DNA of 33,867 bases, taken from the NCBI GenBank assembly GCA_910576335.1, contig CAJTIU010000046.1, forward strand, positions 1 through 33,867. The letters are read 5' to 3'. Below the pieces are notes generated by a model. That model did no database searches. It saw only the letters and a list, made by a program, of their open reading frames with translations, and was not told where the DNA came from. Within the stretch, counting starts at the first letter, position 1. The number at the start of each line of letters is the position of its first letter. The DNA is from Lachnospiraceae bacterium (GTDB lineage: Bacteria; Bacillota; Clostridia; Lachnospirales; Lachnospiraceae). Of the stretch, positions 1-8,518 are shown piece after piece. The position numbers and the translations under genes are program-made.

Positions 1-80
1 AGGTGGAACCTCTTCATAAACTTTGTGGCAAAATCAGAAACGCTGTTCCCATTATCGGTTGTCTGTGGTATACTTGACAT
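1..80 (-). CDS. Start of a coding region cut by the window edge, tentatively a transposase
   Basis: A minus-strand reading frame starts with ATG at 80 behind an AGGAG site and stays open to the window edge (26 codons). It begins MSSIPQTTDNGNSV and ends KFMKRFH. The start resembles the N-terminus of DDE (IS4-type) transposases common in gut clostridia, but this is recognition by eye from few residues. The region 81-226 up to the terminator holds no other gene; it contains a short palindrome (CACACC-atac-GGTGTG, 189-204) that could belong to the element end. Confidence 0.35.
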   Translation of the reverse strand, partial: MSSIPQTTDNGNSVSDFATKFMKRFH

Positions 81-226
81 GGCATAGATCTCCTTGTTGT
101 GTAGTTGTTTTTTGGCAATTCAATTATACCACAGGAAAGAGGTTTGTGCCTTTTTTATTGGCTAAAGTATTGATTTTTCAAGGTTCAACACACCATACGG
201 TGTGGGAAGTTTGAGTAATATAGCTG

Positions 227-278
227 GAAAAACGCAAAAAAACAGACAGTACATACTGTCTGTTTTTTTGCGTTTTTC
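227..278. terminator. Perfect 24-bp bidirectional terminator hairpin
   Basis: Two 24-nt arms (227-250 and 255-278) are perfectly complementary around the loop ACAT. The A7/T7 runs and outer A5/T5 tracts give U-rich tails on either strand. It lies just past the stop of the minus-strand gene at 281, so it most likely ends that transcript and insulates it from the transposase-like gene. Confidence 0.9.
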
Positions 279-280
279 TT

Positions 281-577
281 TTATTCCTGTTCTGTATCTT
301 CCTTTTCTGCTTTTTCGTCCTCTGTATCATCCGGAGCGGACGCGTCAGTAATGTTTTTCGAAAAATCGTTGAATGCACGGTAGTCTATCTGAACCTTTTC
401 CGGTTCCTTATTGGATTCATACATGTCATAAGCAGAATAGCCAATCCATACAACAAGCAAAAGACCTGCCGCGGCCACAACACACTTACGCAGGGCATTT
501 GTCATCTTCTGCTTTTTCATAATCTGCTTCCGGTTTGCCTTTTCCTGTTTATATCTGTCTACTTTTTCCTGACTCAT
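281..577 (-). CDS. Small single-pass membrane protein, unknown function
   Basis: 98 aa. The N-terminal 30 residues are strongly basic (many K and R), followed by one hydrophobic segment (about residues 33-50, VVAAAGLLLVVWIGYSAYDM). The C-terminal tail is acidic, ending in a run rich in D and E. This charge order predicts an N-in, C-out single-pass topology. The start at 577 has an AAGGAG site, and the gene ends at a strong terminator. Similar small basic-TM-acidic proteins occur in Lachnospiraceae with no assigned role. I do not recognise a function. Confidence 0.75.
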   Translation of the reverse strand: MSQEKVDRYKQEKANRKQIMKKQKMTNALRKCVVAAAGLLLVVWIGYSAYDMYESNKEPEKVQIDYRAFNDFSKNITDASAPDDTEDEKAEKEDTEQE

Positions 578-647
578 ATGCGAAAACTCCTTCTATTCTC
601 CGTATTTCTTTTGTCTCAGCCTTTTTATTATAGCACAGGTCAGAAAA

Positions 648-1487
648 TTATACAACCACTATTATTCCGCCATCGGCAGCATACATACTGCTGATTCCAG
701 CGGTATCCAGTATAATAATATTTTTAAAATCCGCCTTACTTTTCAGCATCTCCTTTACCGACTCCGCGCGCTCCCTGCAGTTACAGTGAGAGATTGCCAG
801 AATCTTTTCCTTCGAATTCTTCACATCAGCAATCACATGCTCCCCCATCTTCACCAGTGCCTTCTTCACTCCCCGCGCCTGCCCCAGCTGGCAGATGGTG
901 CCTTCCGGTGTGGCGCCCATGACAGGCTTAATATTCAGCGCTGTTGCCATGACCGCCTTAAGTCCAGTGAGTCTTCCATTCTTTCGAAGCGTCTCAAGAG
1001 TCTCAAGGACGAAATACGTATTCTGCCCTTCAATATATTCTTCCACCCTGCGCACCGTCTCAGCAAAGGAAAGTCCCTGCTCCTCACACTCCTGGATCTT
1101 AAGGGCAATCAGTGTCTCTCCTATGGATGCCGAGCGGGAATTAAACACATAGATGTCCTTTTCCCCATATTCCTCTGTATACAGATTCTTCCCCAGCACC
1201 GCGCTGTTATAAGAACCACTCAATTCTGCTGAAAGCGTCACGGCATATACCCTGTCTGCCTCACAGCAGTATCCCTCCATATATCTTTTTGGCGAAGGGC
1301 AGGAGGACTTCGGACACTCCGGCGATTCCTTCACATATTTTAAAAACAATGACTGATCAAAGGTGTCATCATCCACCATATGGTGTCCATTCACATCAAT
1401 CTCCAGTGATGCTGTCTCAAATTTTCCTGAGGCTTTCATCTCTCTGGTCAGCTCTCCGCAGCTGTCCACGATTATCTTGTAACTCAT
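648..1487 (-). CDS. DegV family fatty-acid-binding protein
   Basis: 279 aa when started at ATG 1487 (MSYKIIVDSCGEL), which has a GGAGAG site; an upstream in-frame ATG at 1643 would add 52 unrelated residues and is rejected. DegV proteins (FakB in staphylococci) bind a fatty acid for phosphorylation by a FakA-type kinase, feeding phospholipid synthesis. Visible family signatures are the N-terminal IIVDSCGEL strand, the CPSPKRYME segment, the ligand-loop SAELSGSYNSA, and the C-terminal glycine-rich GISSMYAADGGIIVVV. Length is typical. It stands alone between FtsW and the small membrane protein, all on the minus strand. The lipid ligand cannot be read from sequence. Confidence 0.93.
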   Translation of the reverse strand: MSYKIIVDSCGELTREMKASGKFETASLEIDVNGHHMVDDDTFDQSLFLKYVKESPECPKSSCPSPKRYMEGYCCEADRVYAVTLSAELSGSYNSAVLGKNLYTEEYGEKDIYVFNSRSASIGETLIALKIQECEEQGLSFAETVRRVEEYIEGQNTYFVLETLETLRKNGRLTGLKAVMATALNIKPVMGATPEGTICQLGQARGVKKALVKMGEHVIADVKNSKEKILAISHCNCRERAESVKEMLKSKADFKNIIILDTAGISSMYAADGGIIVVV

Positions 1488-1655
1488 AATTTCTCTCCAT
1501 ACTCCTTCGCATGTTCTCATTTCCATTGCGTAAAAATGCCTTTTGACACTTGTATCATTATATGTAGTTTTCATTACTACATACACTATCATAGCATACT
1601 TTATACGGAAAGTCAAACTGTTTACAGGAGTGAAGACGCTCATAGCAACGCACAG

Positions 1656-2816
1656 CTATTCATCAATTCGAATACTCCTGGAGACTGCGAATGCAATCCC
1701 CATCTCTGCCAGCAGAAACAAGATCGATGTGCCTCCGTAACTGATAAATGGCAGTGTAATGCCAGTCGTAGGGATAAGGTTTGTAACAACCGCTACATTT
1801 AAGATAACCTGCAGTGCAATGTGGGCGAAAATTCCCGTCACCACCATAGAGCCATACATATCCGGTGCATTTTGCGCGATAAACAGAAGCCGGTACAGAA
1901 GCATGGCAAACAGAACCAGTATCATAAGTGCGCCAAATACCCCAAGTTCTTCACAGATTACAGAAAGAATCATATCATTCTGAACCTCGGGTATAATCAT
2001 CTTCTGCGCACTATTTCCTAGTCCCTTTCCGAAAAATCCGCCTGATCCTATGGCATAGAGCCCCTGAAGCGTCTGATATCCGTCATCGGATGCATATTTT
2101 TCCGGATCCAGCCATGTAATAATTCTCTGCAGCCGGAAATTATCGCTTGTCACACTCATCACAAGAACCCTTTTCAGCGCCCACACAATGGCAATTACCG
2201 CCGCAATTCCTGCTGTCACAAGAGCAATGAATGGCTTTGTCTCTGGATGCATCACAAAGATCAGAATGCAGGTAATCCCCAATACAATAAGAGCTGTACT
2301 TAAGTTATCCGTAAGCTTATATACACAAAGTGCCGAAAAACCGCCCCACATCAAAATTCTGCCGATTCCACGGCTTGTCTTCGCCTCCTTCCCCAGTTTA
2401 ATAATCACTACCGGAATAAACAGGACAACCGCTATCTTCGTCACCTCTGCCGGCTGGAACTGCTGCCCGAAGGGCAGCCTGATCCATCTGCGGGCGCCGT
2501 TTACCGTCTTCCCCAGCGGCGTCTGCACAAGCAGCATCAGTACAATAGATATGTAATAAAAATATCTGGCCCATTTTATATAAAAGTGATAATTAATACG
2601 GGAGACGACCATCATCCCCGCAAAGCCTGCCGCACAGAACATAATCTGTCTTTTAAAATAGAACATACTGTCACCATAATCCACCAACGCACTGTATGAG
2701 CTTGTACTGTAGAGCATTACCAGCCCGAAGCAGACCAGGCAGATCAGAACCGCCAGAAGGCTATAATCAAAATAGTGTTCCCCCTGTTTTTTCCTCTCTC
2801 TCTGTCTTTTTTCCAT
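1656..2816 (-). CDS. ftsW: FtsW/RodA/SpoVE family peptidoglycan glycosyltransferase
   Basis: 386 aa, about ten membrane segments after a short basic N-terminus. SEDS proteins polymerise lipid II into glycan strands together with a class B penicillin-binding protein at the septum or, for SpoVE, in the spore cortex. Family marks seen are TVNGARRWIRLP near residue 105, QPAEVTKIA near 120, the large loop with YQTLQGLYAIGSGG near 245, and the C-terminal signature TTGITLPFISYGGTS near 355. The start at 2816 has a GGGAG site. Placement next to cotJ on the opposite strand is compatible with either a division (FtsW) or a sporulation (SpoVE) role; sequence alone does not decide. Confidence 0.93.
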   Translation of the reverse strand: MEKRQRERKKQGEHYFDYSLLAVLICLVCFGLVMLYSTSSYSALVDYGDSMFYFKRQIMFCAAGFAGMMVVSRINYHFYIKWARYFYYISIVLMLLVQTPLGKTVNGARRWIRLPFGQQFQPAEVTKIAVVLFIPVVIIKLGKEAKTSRGIGRILMWGGFSALCVYKLTDNLSTALIVLGITCILIFVMHPETKPFIALVTAGIAAVIAIVWALKRVLVMSVTSDNFRLQRIITWLDPEKYASDDGYQTLQGLYAIGSGGFFGKGLGNSAQKMIIPEVQNDMILSVICEELGVFGALMILVLFAMLLYRLLFIAQNAPDMYGSMVVTGIFAHIALQVILNVAVVTNLIPTTGITLPFISYGGTSILFLLAEMGIAFAVSRSIRIDE

Positions 2817-2853
2817 ATATCTATACTCCCATCTGTGAACGTAACTTATTATC

Positions 2854-3001
2854 CGTTACTATTCACGGACTAACCGTCCGCTCATAGTAACGCATCCAGC
2901 TAATTTAAAAGTCGCTTTCAGCGAGGGGCTGGATGCCGGAAGTCATCACTTTACCGGCTCGGATGCCGTGCAGCAGGGTGCACGGCCCCATGAATAGTAA
3001 C
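2854..3001. repeat. Dispersed structured repeat, copy R1
   Basis: About 148 bp bounded by GTTACTATTCA and its inverse TGAATAGTAAC. Inside are a first hairpin whose arms are CGTTACTAT and ATAGTAACG with an inner ACGGAC/GTCCG stem, a GCATCCAGC/GCTGGATGC hairpin, a CCGG/CCGG stem and a GCCGTGCA/TGCACGGC hairpin. The same architecture recurs at 18744-18892 and 28391-28611. It fills the divergent intergenic region between ftsW and cotJA, otherwise non-coding. Confidence 0.85.
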
Positions 3002-3048
3002 TATTATCCCCCATTATACCCTGTGGACTCCTCAAAAACAACCTCGGG

Positions 3049-3076
3049 CACAACTTTTCATTTTTCACATAGTATA
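3049..3076 (+). promoter_or_regulatory. Candidate mother-cell (SigK/SigE-type) promoter of cotJ
   Basis: CATAGTATA (3068-3076) matches the SigK -10 pattern CATAnnnTA fully, and CACA (3049-3052) fits the mACm -35 at 15-bp spacing. As a SigE -10 (CATACAnT) it matches less well. In Bacillus subtilis cotJ is transcribed by the mother-cell factor SigE. The motif is short, so this is suggestive only. Confidence 0.4.
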
Positions 3077-3111
3077 ATATTGCAAATATTTTATGGAAGG
3101 AGCAAGAACAA

Positions 3112-3384
3112 ATGCCGAATTACCGTTACAACCAACAGGATTTTTCAAGGCGCAGGGGCTGCGGGCAGCAATCGTCTGTCACTCTAGAAGCCACATACCC
3201 TGTCTGCCGTGACTCCAGATCCTCCTGTGATGAACTCAATAATATGCCGCTTGCCATGGCATACGTTCCGTGGCAGGAATGGCGAAATATTTATGAATCA
3301 GAAAAGGGGTTCCACTGCGGCACAATCTTCGAAGAGCTTAACAAACCATTCCGCGGGATAGGAGGATGCCAGAATGTCAGATAA
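3112..3384 (+). CDS. cotJA: Spore coat protein CotJA
   Basis: 90 aa. The C-terminal half carries the CotJA signature: PLAMAYVPWQEWRNIYE, then KGFHCGTIFEELNKPF (about residues 44-82). The N-terminal 35 residues are variable and rich in R, C and Q. CotJA is an inner spore-coat component needed for incorporation of CotJC. Length is close to the usual 80-90. It starts 12 nt after a GGAAGGAG site and overlaps cotJB by 11 nt, so the two are translationally coupled. Expected to be made only in the mother cell during sporulation. Confidence 0.96.
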   Translation: MPNYRYNQQDFSRRRGCGQQSSVTLEATYPVCRDSRSSCDELNNMPLAMAYVPWQEWRNIYESEKGFHCGTIFEELNKPFRGIGGCQNVR

Positions 3385-3643
3385 CAGACCTTGCCGTGAA
3401 GAATTATTTGAATGGATTAATGTGGTAAGCTTTGCCGTCGATGATGTAAAGCTGTACCTTGATACACATCCGTGTGATCGTGATGCACTGGAATATTTTG
3501 AAGAATTCAAAAAACAGCGTGTGCAGGCTTTAAAAGAATATGCAAAATATTATGGTCCGCTTACGATAGATACAACCTGCACACCGGCGGAGCGCTGGGC
3601 ATGGACAGATACCCCGTGGCCATGGCAGGAAGGAGGATGCTAA
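3374..3643 (+). CDS. cotJB: Spore coat protein CotJB
   Basis: 89 aa, the family's usual size. It begins SDNRPCREELFEWINVVSFAVDD and has the conserved middle LYLDTHPCDRDALEYFEEF, ending with the CotJB-type YGPLTIDTT segment and a W-rich tail (ERWAWTDTPWPWQEGGC). AGGAGG precedes the ATG. It lies between cotJA and the first segment of cotJC, only 3 nt from the latter, the canonical cotJABC order. Confidence 0.96.
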   Translation: MSDNRPCREELFEWINVVSFAVDDVKLYLDTHPCDRDALEYFEEFKKQRVQALKEYAKYYGPLTIDTTCTPAERWAWTDTPWPWQEGGC

Positions 3644-3646
3644 TTT

Positions 3647-3833
3647 ATGTGGAATTATGAGAAACGATTACAGCACCCAGTAAAGATTACACAGCCGAAT
3701 CCAAAGATCGCACAGGTGATCATCAGTCAGTTTGGCGGACCTGACGGTGAACTTGCCGCCTCCATGCGTTACCTCTCGCAGCGTTATACAATGCCCTACA
3801 ATGAAGTAACGGGAATCTTAACGGATATAGGTA
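3647..3833 (+). CDS. cotJC: cotJC segment 1 of 4 (N-terminus, codons 1-62 plus one base)
   Basis: Encodes residues 1-62 of CotJC, from MWNYEKRLQ through GGPDGELAASMRYLSQRY to GILTDIG. CotJC is a ferritin-fold manganese-catalase-like spore coat protein; E35 in GPDGELAA is the helix-A metal ligand. The family then continues with TEELAHMEM, but here the frame runs into foreign sequence (14 extra residues, REAPEM to LQF) and stops at 3877. The missing continuation is found at 10757, with GGTA shared by both borders. AGGAGG precedes the ATG. Without excision only a 76-aa product with one of the metal ligands can be made. Confidence 0.97.
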
Positions 3834-3854
3834 GAGAAGCCCCTGAAATGTTCC
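3807..3854 (+). other. attL of element 1 (core GGTA at 3830-3833)
   Basis: Left of the core is cotJC coding sequence; right of it (3833-3854) is an element arm, AGAGAAGC then AATGTTCC at its distal end. This arm is the inverted partner of 10730-10751 at the other border (18 of 22 positions complementary, symmetric around the dinucleotide GG at 3830-3831). That symmetry is what is expected of a serine-integrase attP split into attL and attR. Confidence 0.85.
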
Positions 3855-3893
3855 ATCTCAGGGGCCTGCAATTTTAGTATTTCTTTAAATATT

Positions 3894-5867
3894 TCAATCC
3901 CTAGCCAACACAAACTGATCTACTAACTTCTTCAGACTTTCAGCTTCTGCTGAAAGCTCTTCGCTAGCTGCAGCGCTCTGCTGGGAAGTCGCACTATTCG
4001 TCTGCACTACAGAAGAAATCTGGTCAACACCCTCTGTAATTTGCTGGATAGCCGCGGTCTGGTCTTCTACCTCATTTACAACAACTTCCATCTTTGCAGT
4101 TACTTTTCCAGCGAGGGAACTGGTAAGTTCCAGAGAATCCGTAACCTGCCCCACAGCCTGCGTACCTTCATTGACAACTGAAATGGAACCTTCAATTAGT
4201 TCCTTTGTAGCTTTAGCAGCAGCATCGGATTTAGACGCAAGATTACGTACTTCATCCGCAACAACGGCAAAACCCTTTCCAGATGTCCCTGCCCGTGCCG
4301 CTTCAACAGCAGCATTCAAAGCAAGAATATTGGTCTGGAACGCAATATTTTCAATCGCGCCGATAATCTTGGCAATCTCCGCAGATGAGTCCGAAATCTT
4401 CTCCATAGCCGTATTCAGATCTTTCACATATTCCACGCTGGTATTCAATTGCGCTCCTGCCTGATTTACGTATTCACCCGCCTCCTGAGCCGCAGTTGCT
4501 GTCTGTCTGGCGCTTTTGGATATTTCAGTAATCGTAGCTGCCAGCTCCTCTATAGAACTTGCCTGTTCCACAGTACCCTGACTCAGCGACTGGGCTCCGT
4601 CGGATACCTGGGAACTGGCAGCGGACACCTGTCCTGCTGAAGAATCTATCTGGCGCATGGTAGTGCTCAGCTCAATCTTCAGATGACGCATGGAATGAAG
4701 AATACTCTGAAAATCACCCACATATTCCTCGCGATGGTCAGACTGTATATCAAAATTCTGATTTGCCATCTCATTAAGCAGATAACCTATATCATGAATA
4801 ATTGTATTAAGCCCGGTCACCATCTCTGCTGTAGACCTGGTCAGCTCCGCCGTCTCATCATGCCCCGTAACCCGGGGTACCGGTGATGACAAATCCCCTT
4901 CTACCAAAAGCTTCATACGCCCGGCACAGGCACGCATAGGTACACTAATATTATTGGACAGCTTCAAAGCTACTACAATAGACGCCAGAACAGACACTGC
5001 GATCACAATCAGGTTAATAATTATACCAAAATATGTATCAGCCAGGTAATCCGTCTTCAATGCGGTAACCGCAACGCTCCAGCCGTCTGTATCGCTTACC
5101 GGCGCATACGCTAAAAACCGGTTCTCATCATCTCTGCGGAAGCTCCCGAAGCCATTTTTCCCCTGACACATTTTTTTATGAAGAGCTGCCAGTTCCTTTA
5201 AAGAATCATCTTTTTCTGCTTCTTTTTCAATATTCTGAGTAGTAATCGTCTCCAGTGTAGTATCAGCAATCGTGTCCCCCGATTTGTTAAGCATATACGC
5301 ATGACAGCTGTCACTAACATTAATAGAAGAGACAATATCATTCAAAAATGTCTCCTGAGGTACAAAATAGACCACTCCTGCTATATCGGAGTTACCGTCT
5401 CCTCCTGCATAAAGCGGTGCTGCTACCATGATAGACAACTCTCCAGTAACTTTGCTTATCAGCGGCTCTGATACACTGACATTTCCCTTCATTGCCTGCT
5501 GCACATACTCCCGGTCAGAATAGTCCTTCCCGTCAAGGATACTATAGCCGTCTGAATTGATAATGTTACCCCGCTGGAAGCCATGCATTTCAACACGCTC
5601 ATTTATAATAGCACGTTTCTCATCCAAAGACACATTCTCTTCAGATAACTGCGAAATACGTCCTGTGTCCACAGCAACATTCTTATAGGCTGTCAGCTCC
5701 TGTTCAATACGTTCTGCCGCCAAAACAGCCGTCTCACTCATCATCTCTTTTACAGTGGCAAAAGTGCTCTTGTAGTTTAGCAAAATACTAGATGCTCCTA
5801 CCGCAATCAAAGCAGTCAAGACTGTTGCCATCAGGCTTATGGTGATTTTCTTACGAATACTCTTCAT
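3894..5867 (-). CDS. Methyl-accepting chemotaxis protein with extracellular Cache-type sensor
   Basis: 657 aa, intact. Order: TM1 (about 8-30), extracellular double-Cache-like sensor (about 35-275; contains [17 protein letters not shown] and the SIMVAAPLY strand), TM2 (about 278-300), HAMP (about 302-360), long coiled-coil signalling domain. The signalling tip has the conserved [20 protein letters not shown], then [15 protein letters not shown]. It would bind a small ligand outside the cell and control CheA through CheW. The start at 5867 has a GGGAG site. It lies inside element 1, its stop only 60 bp from the attL core, and has no chemotaxis neighbours. The ligand is unknown; Cache domains often bind amino acids or carboxylates. 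A hairpin (GCCCCTGA/TCAGGGGC, 3839-3863) past its stop may serve as a weak terminator. Confidence 0.93.
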   Translation of the reverse strand: MKSIRKKITISLMATVLTALIAVGASSILLNYKSTFATVKEMMSETAVLAAERIEQELTAYKNVAVDTGRISQLSEENVSLDEKRAIINERVEMHGFQRGNIINSDGYSILDGKDYSDREYVQQAMKGNVSVSEPLISKVTGELSIMVAAPLYAGGDGNSDIAGVVYFVPQETFLNDIVSSINVSDSCHAYMLNKSGDTIADTTLETITTQNIEKEAEKDDSLKELAALHKKMCQGKNGFGSFRRDDENRFLAYAPVSDTDGWSVAVTALKTDYLADTYFGIIINLIVIAVSVLASIVVALKLSNNISVPMRACAGRMKLLVEGDLSSPVPRVTGHDETAELTRSTAEMVTGLNTIIHDIGYLLNEMANQNFDIQSDHREEYVGDFQSILHSMRHLKIELSTTMRQIDSSAGQVSAASSQVSDGAQSLSQGTVEQASSIEELAATITEISKSARQTATAAQEAGEYVNQAGAQLNTSVEYVKDLNTAMEKISDSSAEIAKIIGAIENIAFQTNILALNAAVEAARAGTSGKGFAVVADEVRNLASKSDAAAKATKELIEGSISVVNEGTQAVGQVTDSLELTSSLAGKVTAKMEVVVNEVEDQTAAIQQITEGVDQISSVVQTNSATSQQSAAASEELSAEAESLKKLVDQFVLARD

Positions 5868-6003
5868 TTCGTTTCTCCCTCACTTTGCTATAAAATTGTA
5901 AACCTTTTATCTGGTGTATATATTGCATCATAACATACACAGGCAAAATTATATCCATATTATAGCATAGAGAAAAATTTACGTCTATTTAAAACACGAA
6001 TTT

Positions 6004-6219
6004 TCATCTTTTTCTTCTTAACAGAGTTATACTCACGGCCGAAAAAACCTGCCGCCATTTTTCCAGCCAGTTCGAATCCGCCGATATAACAGGCACTACT
6101 TTAAGATTATACCCGGCAGCCGTGGTATCCACGATATTATAAATCTGTTGAAAAATCTTTCCAATAAACAGTGGTACTGCAAAGACGAGGATATGCCTGA
6201 CCGGGTTTCCCTTTGTCAT
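6004..6219 (-). pseudogene. N-terminal fragment of a MATE efflux transporter
   Basis: From ATG 6219 the product starts MTKGNPVRHILVFAVPLFIG then KIFQQIYNIVDT, the unmistakable first transmembrane region of MATE (multidrug/Na+ antiporter) proteins, which are about 450 aa. After NIVDT the sequence no longer matches and stops at 6004, so only about 35 real residues remain of 71. The frame continues upstream into the 3' end of the recombinase gene. The abrupt start next to a recombinase stop suggests that a conjugative element once integrated in, or beside, a MATE gene. Confidence 0.75.
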
Positions 6220-6269
6220 ATCCACTATACCGCATTCCTTTTCCACGTTGAAACGCTTCCTGTTATACT

Positions 6270-7919
6270 TTACGCTTTTACAGCCGTGTAGCTCCATTTA
6301 AAAGGAAGCAGCTTCAAATACACATCAATATGGTCTTTGTCATTTACGACCATTTTATCTAAAATTTCCTTATAGAAATCATCTTCATATTCCACACCAT
6401 TTATAAGTTCATTTACCGCTTCTGTAATTTCAGCGGCAAGTTCCTGCTGTTCTGGGTGCTTCTTCCCTGGTTTATCTATCTGATCAGCCGCCCCTTTGGA
6501 ATATTTGCCCGGATACTCAGTCATACTTTCTATAACAGATTGCAGTCTGGCAATCTCATTCTCACATTTTGCCCTTGCTGCTGTAAATTCATCTCTGGTA
6601 ATATCGCCAGATGTATAAAGGTCAATGAGGTTTGTGCGTTTTTCCTCAATGGCTTTTATCTGTGATTTTAGTTTCTCACTATCTGTACCTGTGGTATCCA
6701 TTGCGATAATAGACTTGATAATAGCAAGCAAATTATTAGTGATTTTCTCCTTATTATACTTTAAGCTGCTCGTGACAAGGTACATGATATGGGTTGCATC
6801 TTCGTTACGTATGCTAAGTCCACTGCATCCAACTTGATTCCCTGCTTTGTCCACATGAGGGCTTCCATGCCTTGCAGCTTCAAGACACCGCCACGCCTTA
6901 TAGCGGCTTCCATTTTTTCGGGTTTTATATCTCGCCACATAACTCGAACCGCAGCATCCGCATTTGATTTTCCCAGAAAATGGATAACGGTTGCTGTGTT
7001 TTGCTTTGCCCTCCTGTGAAAGCGATTTTTCATCCAAAATTCGGTTTGCCTTATCGAAAAGCTCACGGGAGATAATCGGTTCATGATGGTCTTTGATAAT
7101 CACAAATTCCTCTTGCCCAAGGTTTACTTTCTTTTCATGGGATAAAAAGTCTGGCGTATAGGTTTTCTTCTGCACCAAATCACCGCAGTATTTTTCATTG
7201 CGGATAACACGGAGAATGACTGTGTTCTGCCATTCTTTTACACGCATGGGCTTAATGCCCTCCTCCCGAAGCTCACGGGCAATCACATGAGTTCCTTTCC
7301 CCTCATTTACAAACTTATGGAAGATAAGACGGACAACTTTTGCCCCATCCTCATTAATATACATTTTACCGTCTTTCACATCGTAGCCAAGCATACTCCG
7401 CCCAAACACAACTCCCTGCTCCATCTGGCGTTTCTGCCCCCATTTCACACGCTCGGAAGTCTTACGGCTTTCCTCCTGTGCAATCGAGGACATAATGGCA
7501 AGGCGAAGCTCTGCATCGCCGTCTAAAGTGTTGATGTTATCATTCATAAAGATAACACCCACGCCGTGCTTTTTGAGGTCACGGGTATAGAATATACTAT
7601 CAAGGGTATTTCTCGCAAAACGGGAGATTTCTTTTGTTACAATCAAATCAAAATCACCGTTCTTTGCACACGCAATCATGCGGTTAAATTCTTTCCGTTT
7701 TTTCGTATTCGTACCAGAGATTCCTTCATCTGCGAACACTTCATAAAGCTCCCAATCGGGATTACGCTCTATATACTGTCTGAAATAACGCTGCTGGCTT
7801 TCAAATGAATTTTCCTGGTCTTCGTTGTCCGTAGATACACGGCAGTATGCGGCAACCTTTCTCTTTGTGTGCTGTATCTTCCTTTCTTGATTTAGTGTTT
7901 CGTATTTATCTATTGACAT
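6270..7919 (-). CDS. Large serine recombinase (549 aa), conjugative-element type
   Basis: The start at 7919 (MSIDKYETLNQ) is chosen for its AAGGAG site; the longer frame to 8012 lacks one. Order: resolvase catalytic domain (about 20-165) with YCRVSTD containing the nucleophile Ser29, and EISRFARNTLD; recombinase domain (about 190-310); zinc ribbon starting CGCCGSSY (about 350-400); coiled-coil and C-terminal tail ending SYTAVKA. It makes double-strand breaks and rejoins att sites through a 5'-phosphoserine link. Full length and undamaged. It lies 2.4 kb from the left and 2.8 kb from the right border of element 1, with a MATE fragment at its 3' side and mazF plus a small gene at its 5' side, an arrangement seen at the ends of clostridial integrative conjugative elements. 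It may therefore not be the enzyme that cuts cotJC. CATACATT (7976-7983, minus strand) upstream fits a SigE -10, but no good -35 is visible. Confidence 0.93.
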   Translation of the reverse strand: MSIDKYETLNQERKIQHTKRKVAAYCRVSTDNEDQENSFESQQRYFRQYIERNPDWELYEVFADEGISGTNTKKRKEFNRMIACAKNGDFDLIVTKEISRFARNTLDSIFYTRDLKKHGVGVIFMNDNINTLDGDAELRLAIMSSIAQEESRKTSERVKWGQKRQMEQGVVFGRSMLGYDVKDGKMYINEDGAKVVRLIFHKFVNEGKGTHVIARELREEGIKPMRVKEWQNTVILRVIRNEKYCGDLVQKKTYTPDFLSHEKKVNLGQEEFVIIKDHHEPIISRELFDKANRILDEKSLSQEGKAKHSNRYPFSGKIKCGCCGSSYVARYKTRKNGSRYKAWRCLEAARHGSPHVDKAGNQVGCSGLSIRNEDATHIMYLVTSSLKYNKEKITNNLLAIIKSIIAMDTTGTDSEKLKSQIKAIEEKRTNLIDLYTSGDITRDEFTAARAKCENEIARLQSVIESMTEYPGKYSKGAADQIDKPGKKHPEQQELAAEITEAVNELINGVEYEDDFYKEILDKMVVNDKDHIDVYLKLLPFKWSYTAVKA

Positions 7920-8042
7920 AAGAATATCTCCTTTCTCGACAATCCCTTGCCGTATTTTCAGTATAGTTAATTGAAAATGTATGTCGAATGTGCAAATTTG
8001 AATACAGAACATAAATTACACATTTCTGTAAATTACAACTGT

Positions 8043-8104
8043 ATTCATGAGCAAGTAACGAGAGTGGAGAGCCTGCCCCGCTTCATCGGGCATTGCGAAT
8101 ATCC
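8043..8104. repeat. Hairpin-bearing direct repeat, copy A
   Basis: 62 bp closely similar to 8455-8515: ATTCATGAGCA...GTAA, a variable middle, then TGCCCCG-cttcat-CGGGCATTGCGAATATCC. The copy upstream of the recombinase forms a CCCG/CGGG stem. Each copy lies 100-125 bp upstream of a minus-strand start codon, suggesting a shared leader or upstream terminator. Confidence 0.75.
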
Positions 8105-8132
8105 TCTGCTTTCTCACACTTGACTATGTAAA

Positions 8133-8158
8133 AACGTCAAGCGGTTATGCCTGACGTT
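8133..8158. terminator. Stem-loop terminator after the 61-aa gene
   Basis: AACGTCA (8133-8139) pairs with TGACGTT (8152-8158). T-rich runs follow on both strands, AC then T8 to the right and TTTT on the minus strand. It follows the stop of the minus-strand gene 8167-8352. Confidence 0.65.
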
Positions 8159-8166
8159 ACTTTTTT

Positions 8167-8352
8167 TTAATTTAGACGATATTGTTTTTCAAGCTCAAGC
8201 ATGCAGCGTTCCCACTGTGATGCGGTCAACAGATTCCGTTTTTCTAATGATAAAAGGATTGACCTTTGAAAATTCATAAGAAATGCTGCGTGTTCCTGCT
8301 CATTCAATTCTGGAACAGGCTCGCCAACATACCTAAATTCTCTATGCTCCAA
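8167..8352 (-). CDS. Small accessory protein of a conjugative element (TTG start)
   Basis: 61 aa. The start is TTG at 8352, supported by a strong GGGAGG site 8 nt upstream; no ATG fits. The product begins MEHREFRYVGEPVPELNEQE and has a helical C-terminus SQWERCMLELEKQYRLN, which looks like a SHOCT-type short C-terminal helix pair. Small proteins of this kind sit between mazF-type and recombinase genes in clostridial conjugative elements. The role is unknown; size and position would allow an excision accessory factor, but nothing in the sequence proves it. Confidence 0.6.
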   Translation of the reverse strand: MEHREFRYVGEPVPELNEQEHAAFLMNFQRSILLSLEKRNLLTASQWERCMLELEKQYRLN

Positions 8353-8454
8353 CAGGCAGCACCTCCCTCATTCTCAATGTATGAGCGAATGATTGTACCA
8401 TATAACGAGAGGGCTAATCCTTTTTTTGAACGCTGTCATCATGCAGCGGACAAC

Positions 8455-8515
8455 ATTCATGAGCAGGTAAAGAAGCCGAGAATCTGCCCTGCTTCATCAG
8501 GCATTGCGAATATCC
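8455..8515. repeat. Hairpin-bearing direct repeat, copy B
   Basis: 61-bp partner of 8043-8104. The hairpin is TGCCCTG-cttcat-CAGGCA; compared with copy A one stem pair changes from C-G to T-A on both sides, which keeps the pairing. It lies about 100 bp upstream of the 61-aa gene and just past the end of the broken mazF. Confidence 0.75.
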
Positions 8516-8518
8516 GTT

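Noticed and set aside
786-2556. Several plus-strand frames opposite degV and ftsW
   Set aside because: No ribosome sites or recognisable domains; they are mirror frames of well-identified genes.
2854-3001. Reading the structured repeats as a CRISPR array or a riboswitch
   Set aside because: There are no regularly spaced direct repeats or spacers, and the copies are unconnected to a particular gene type.
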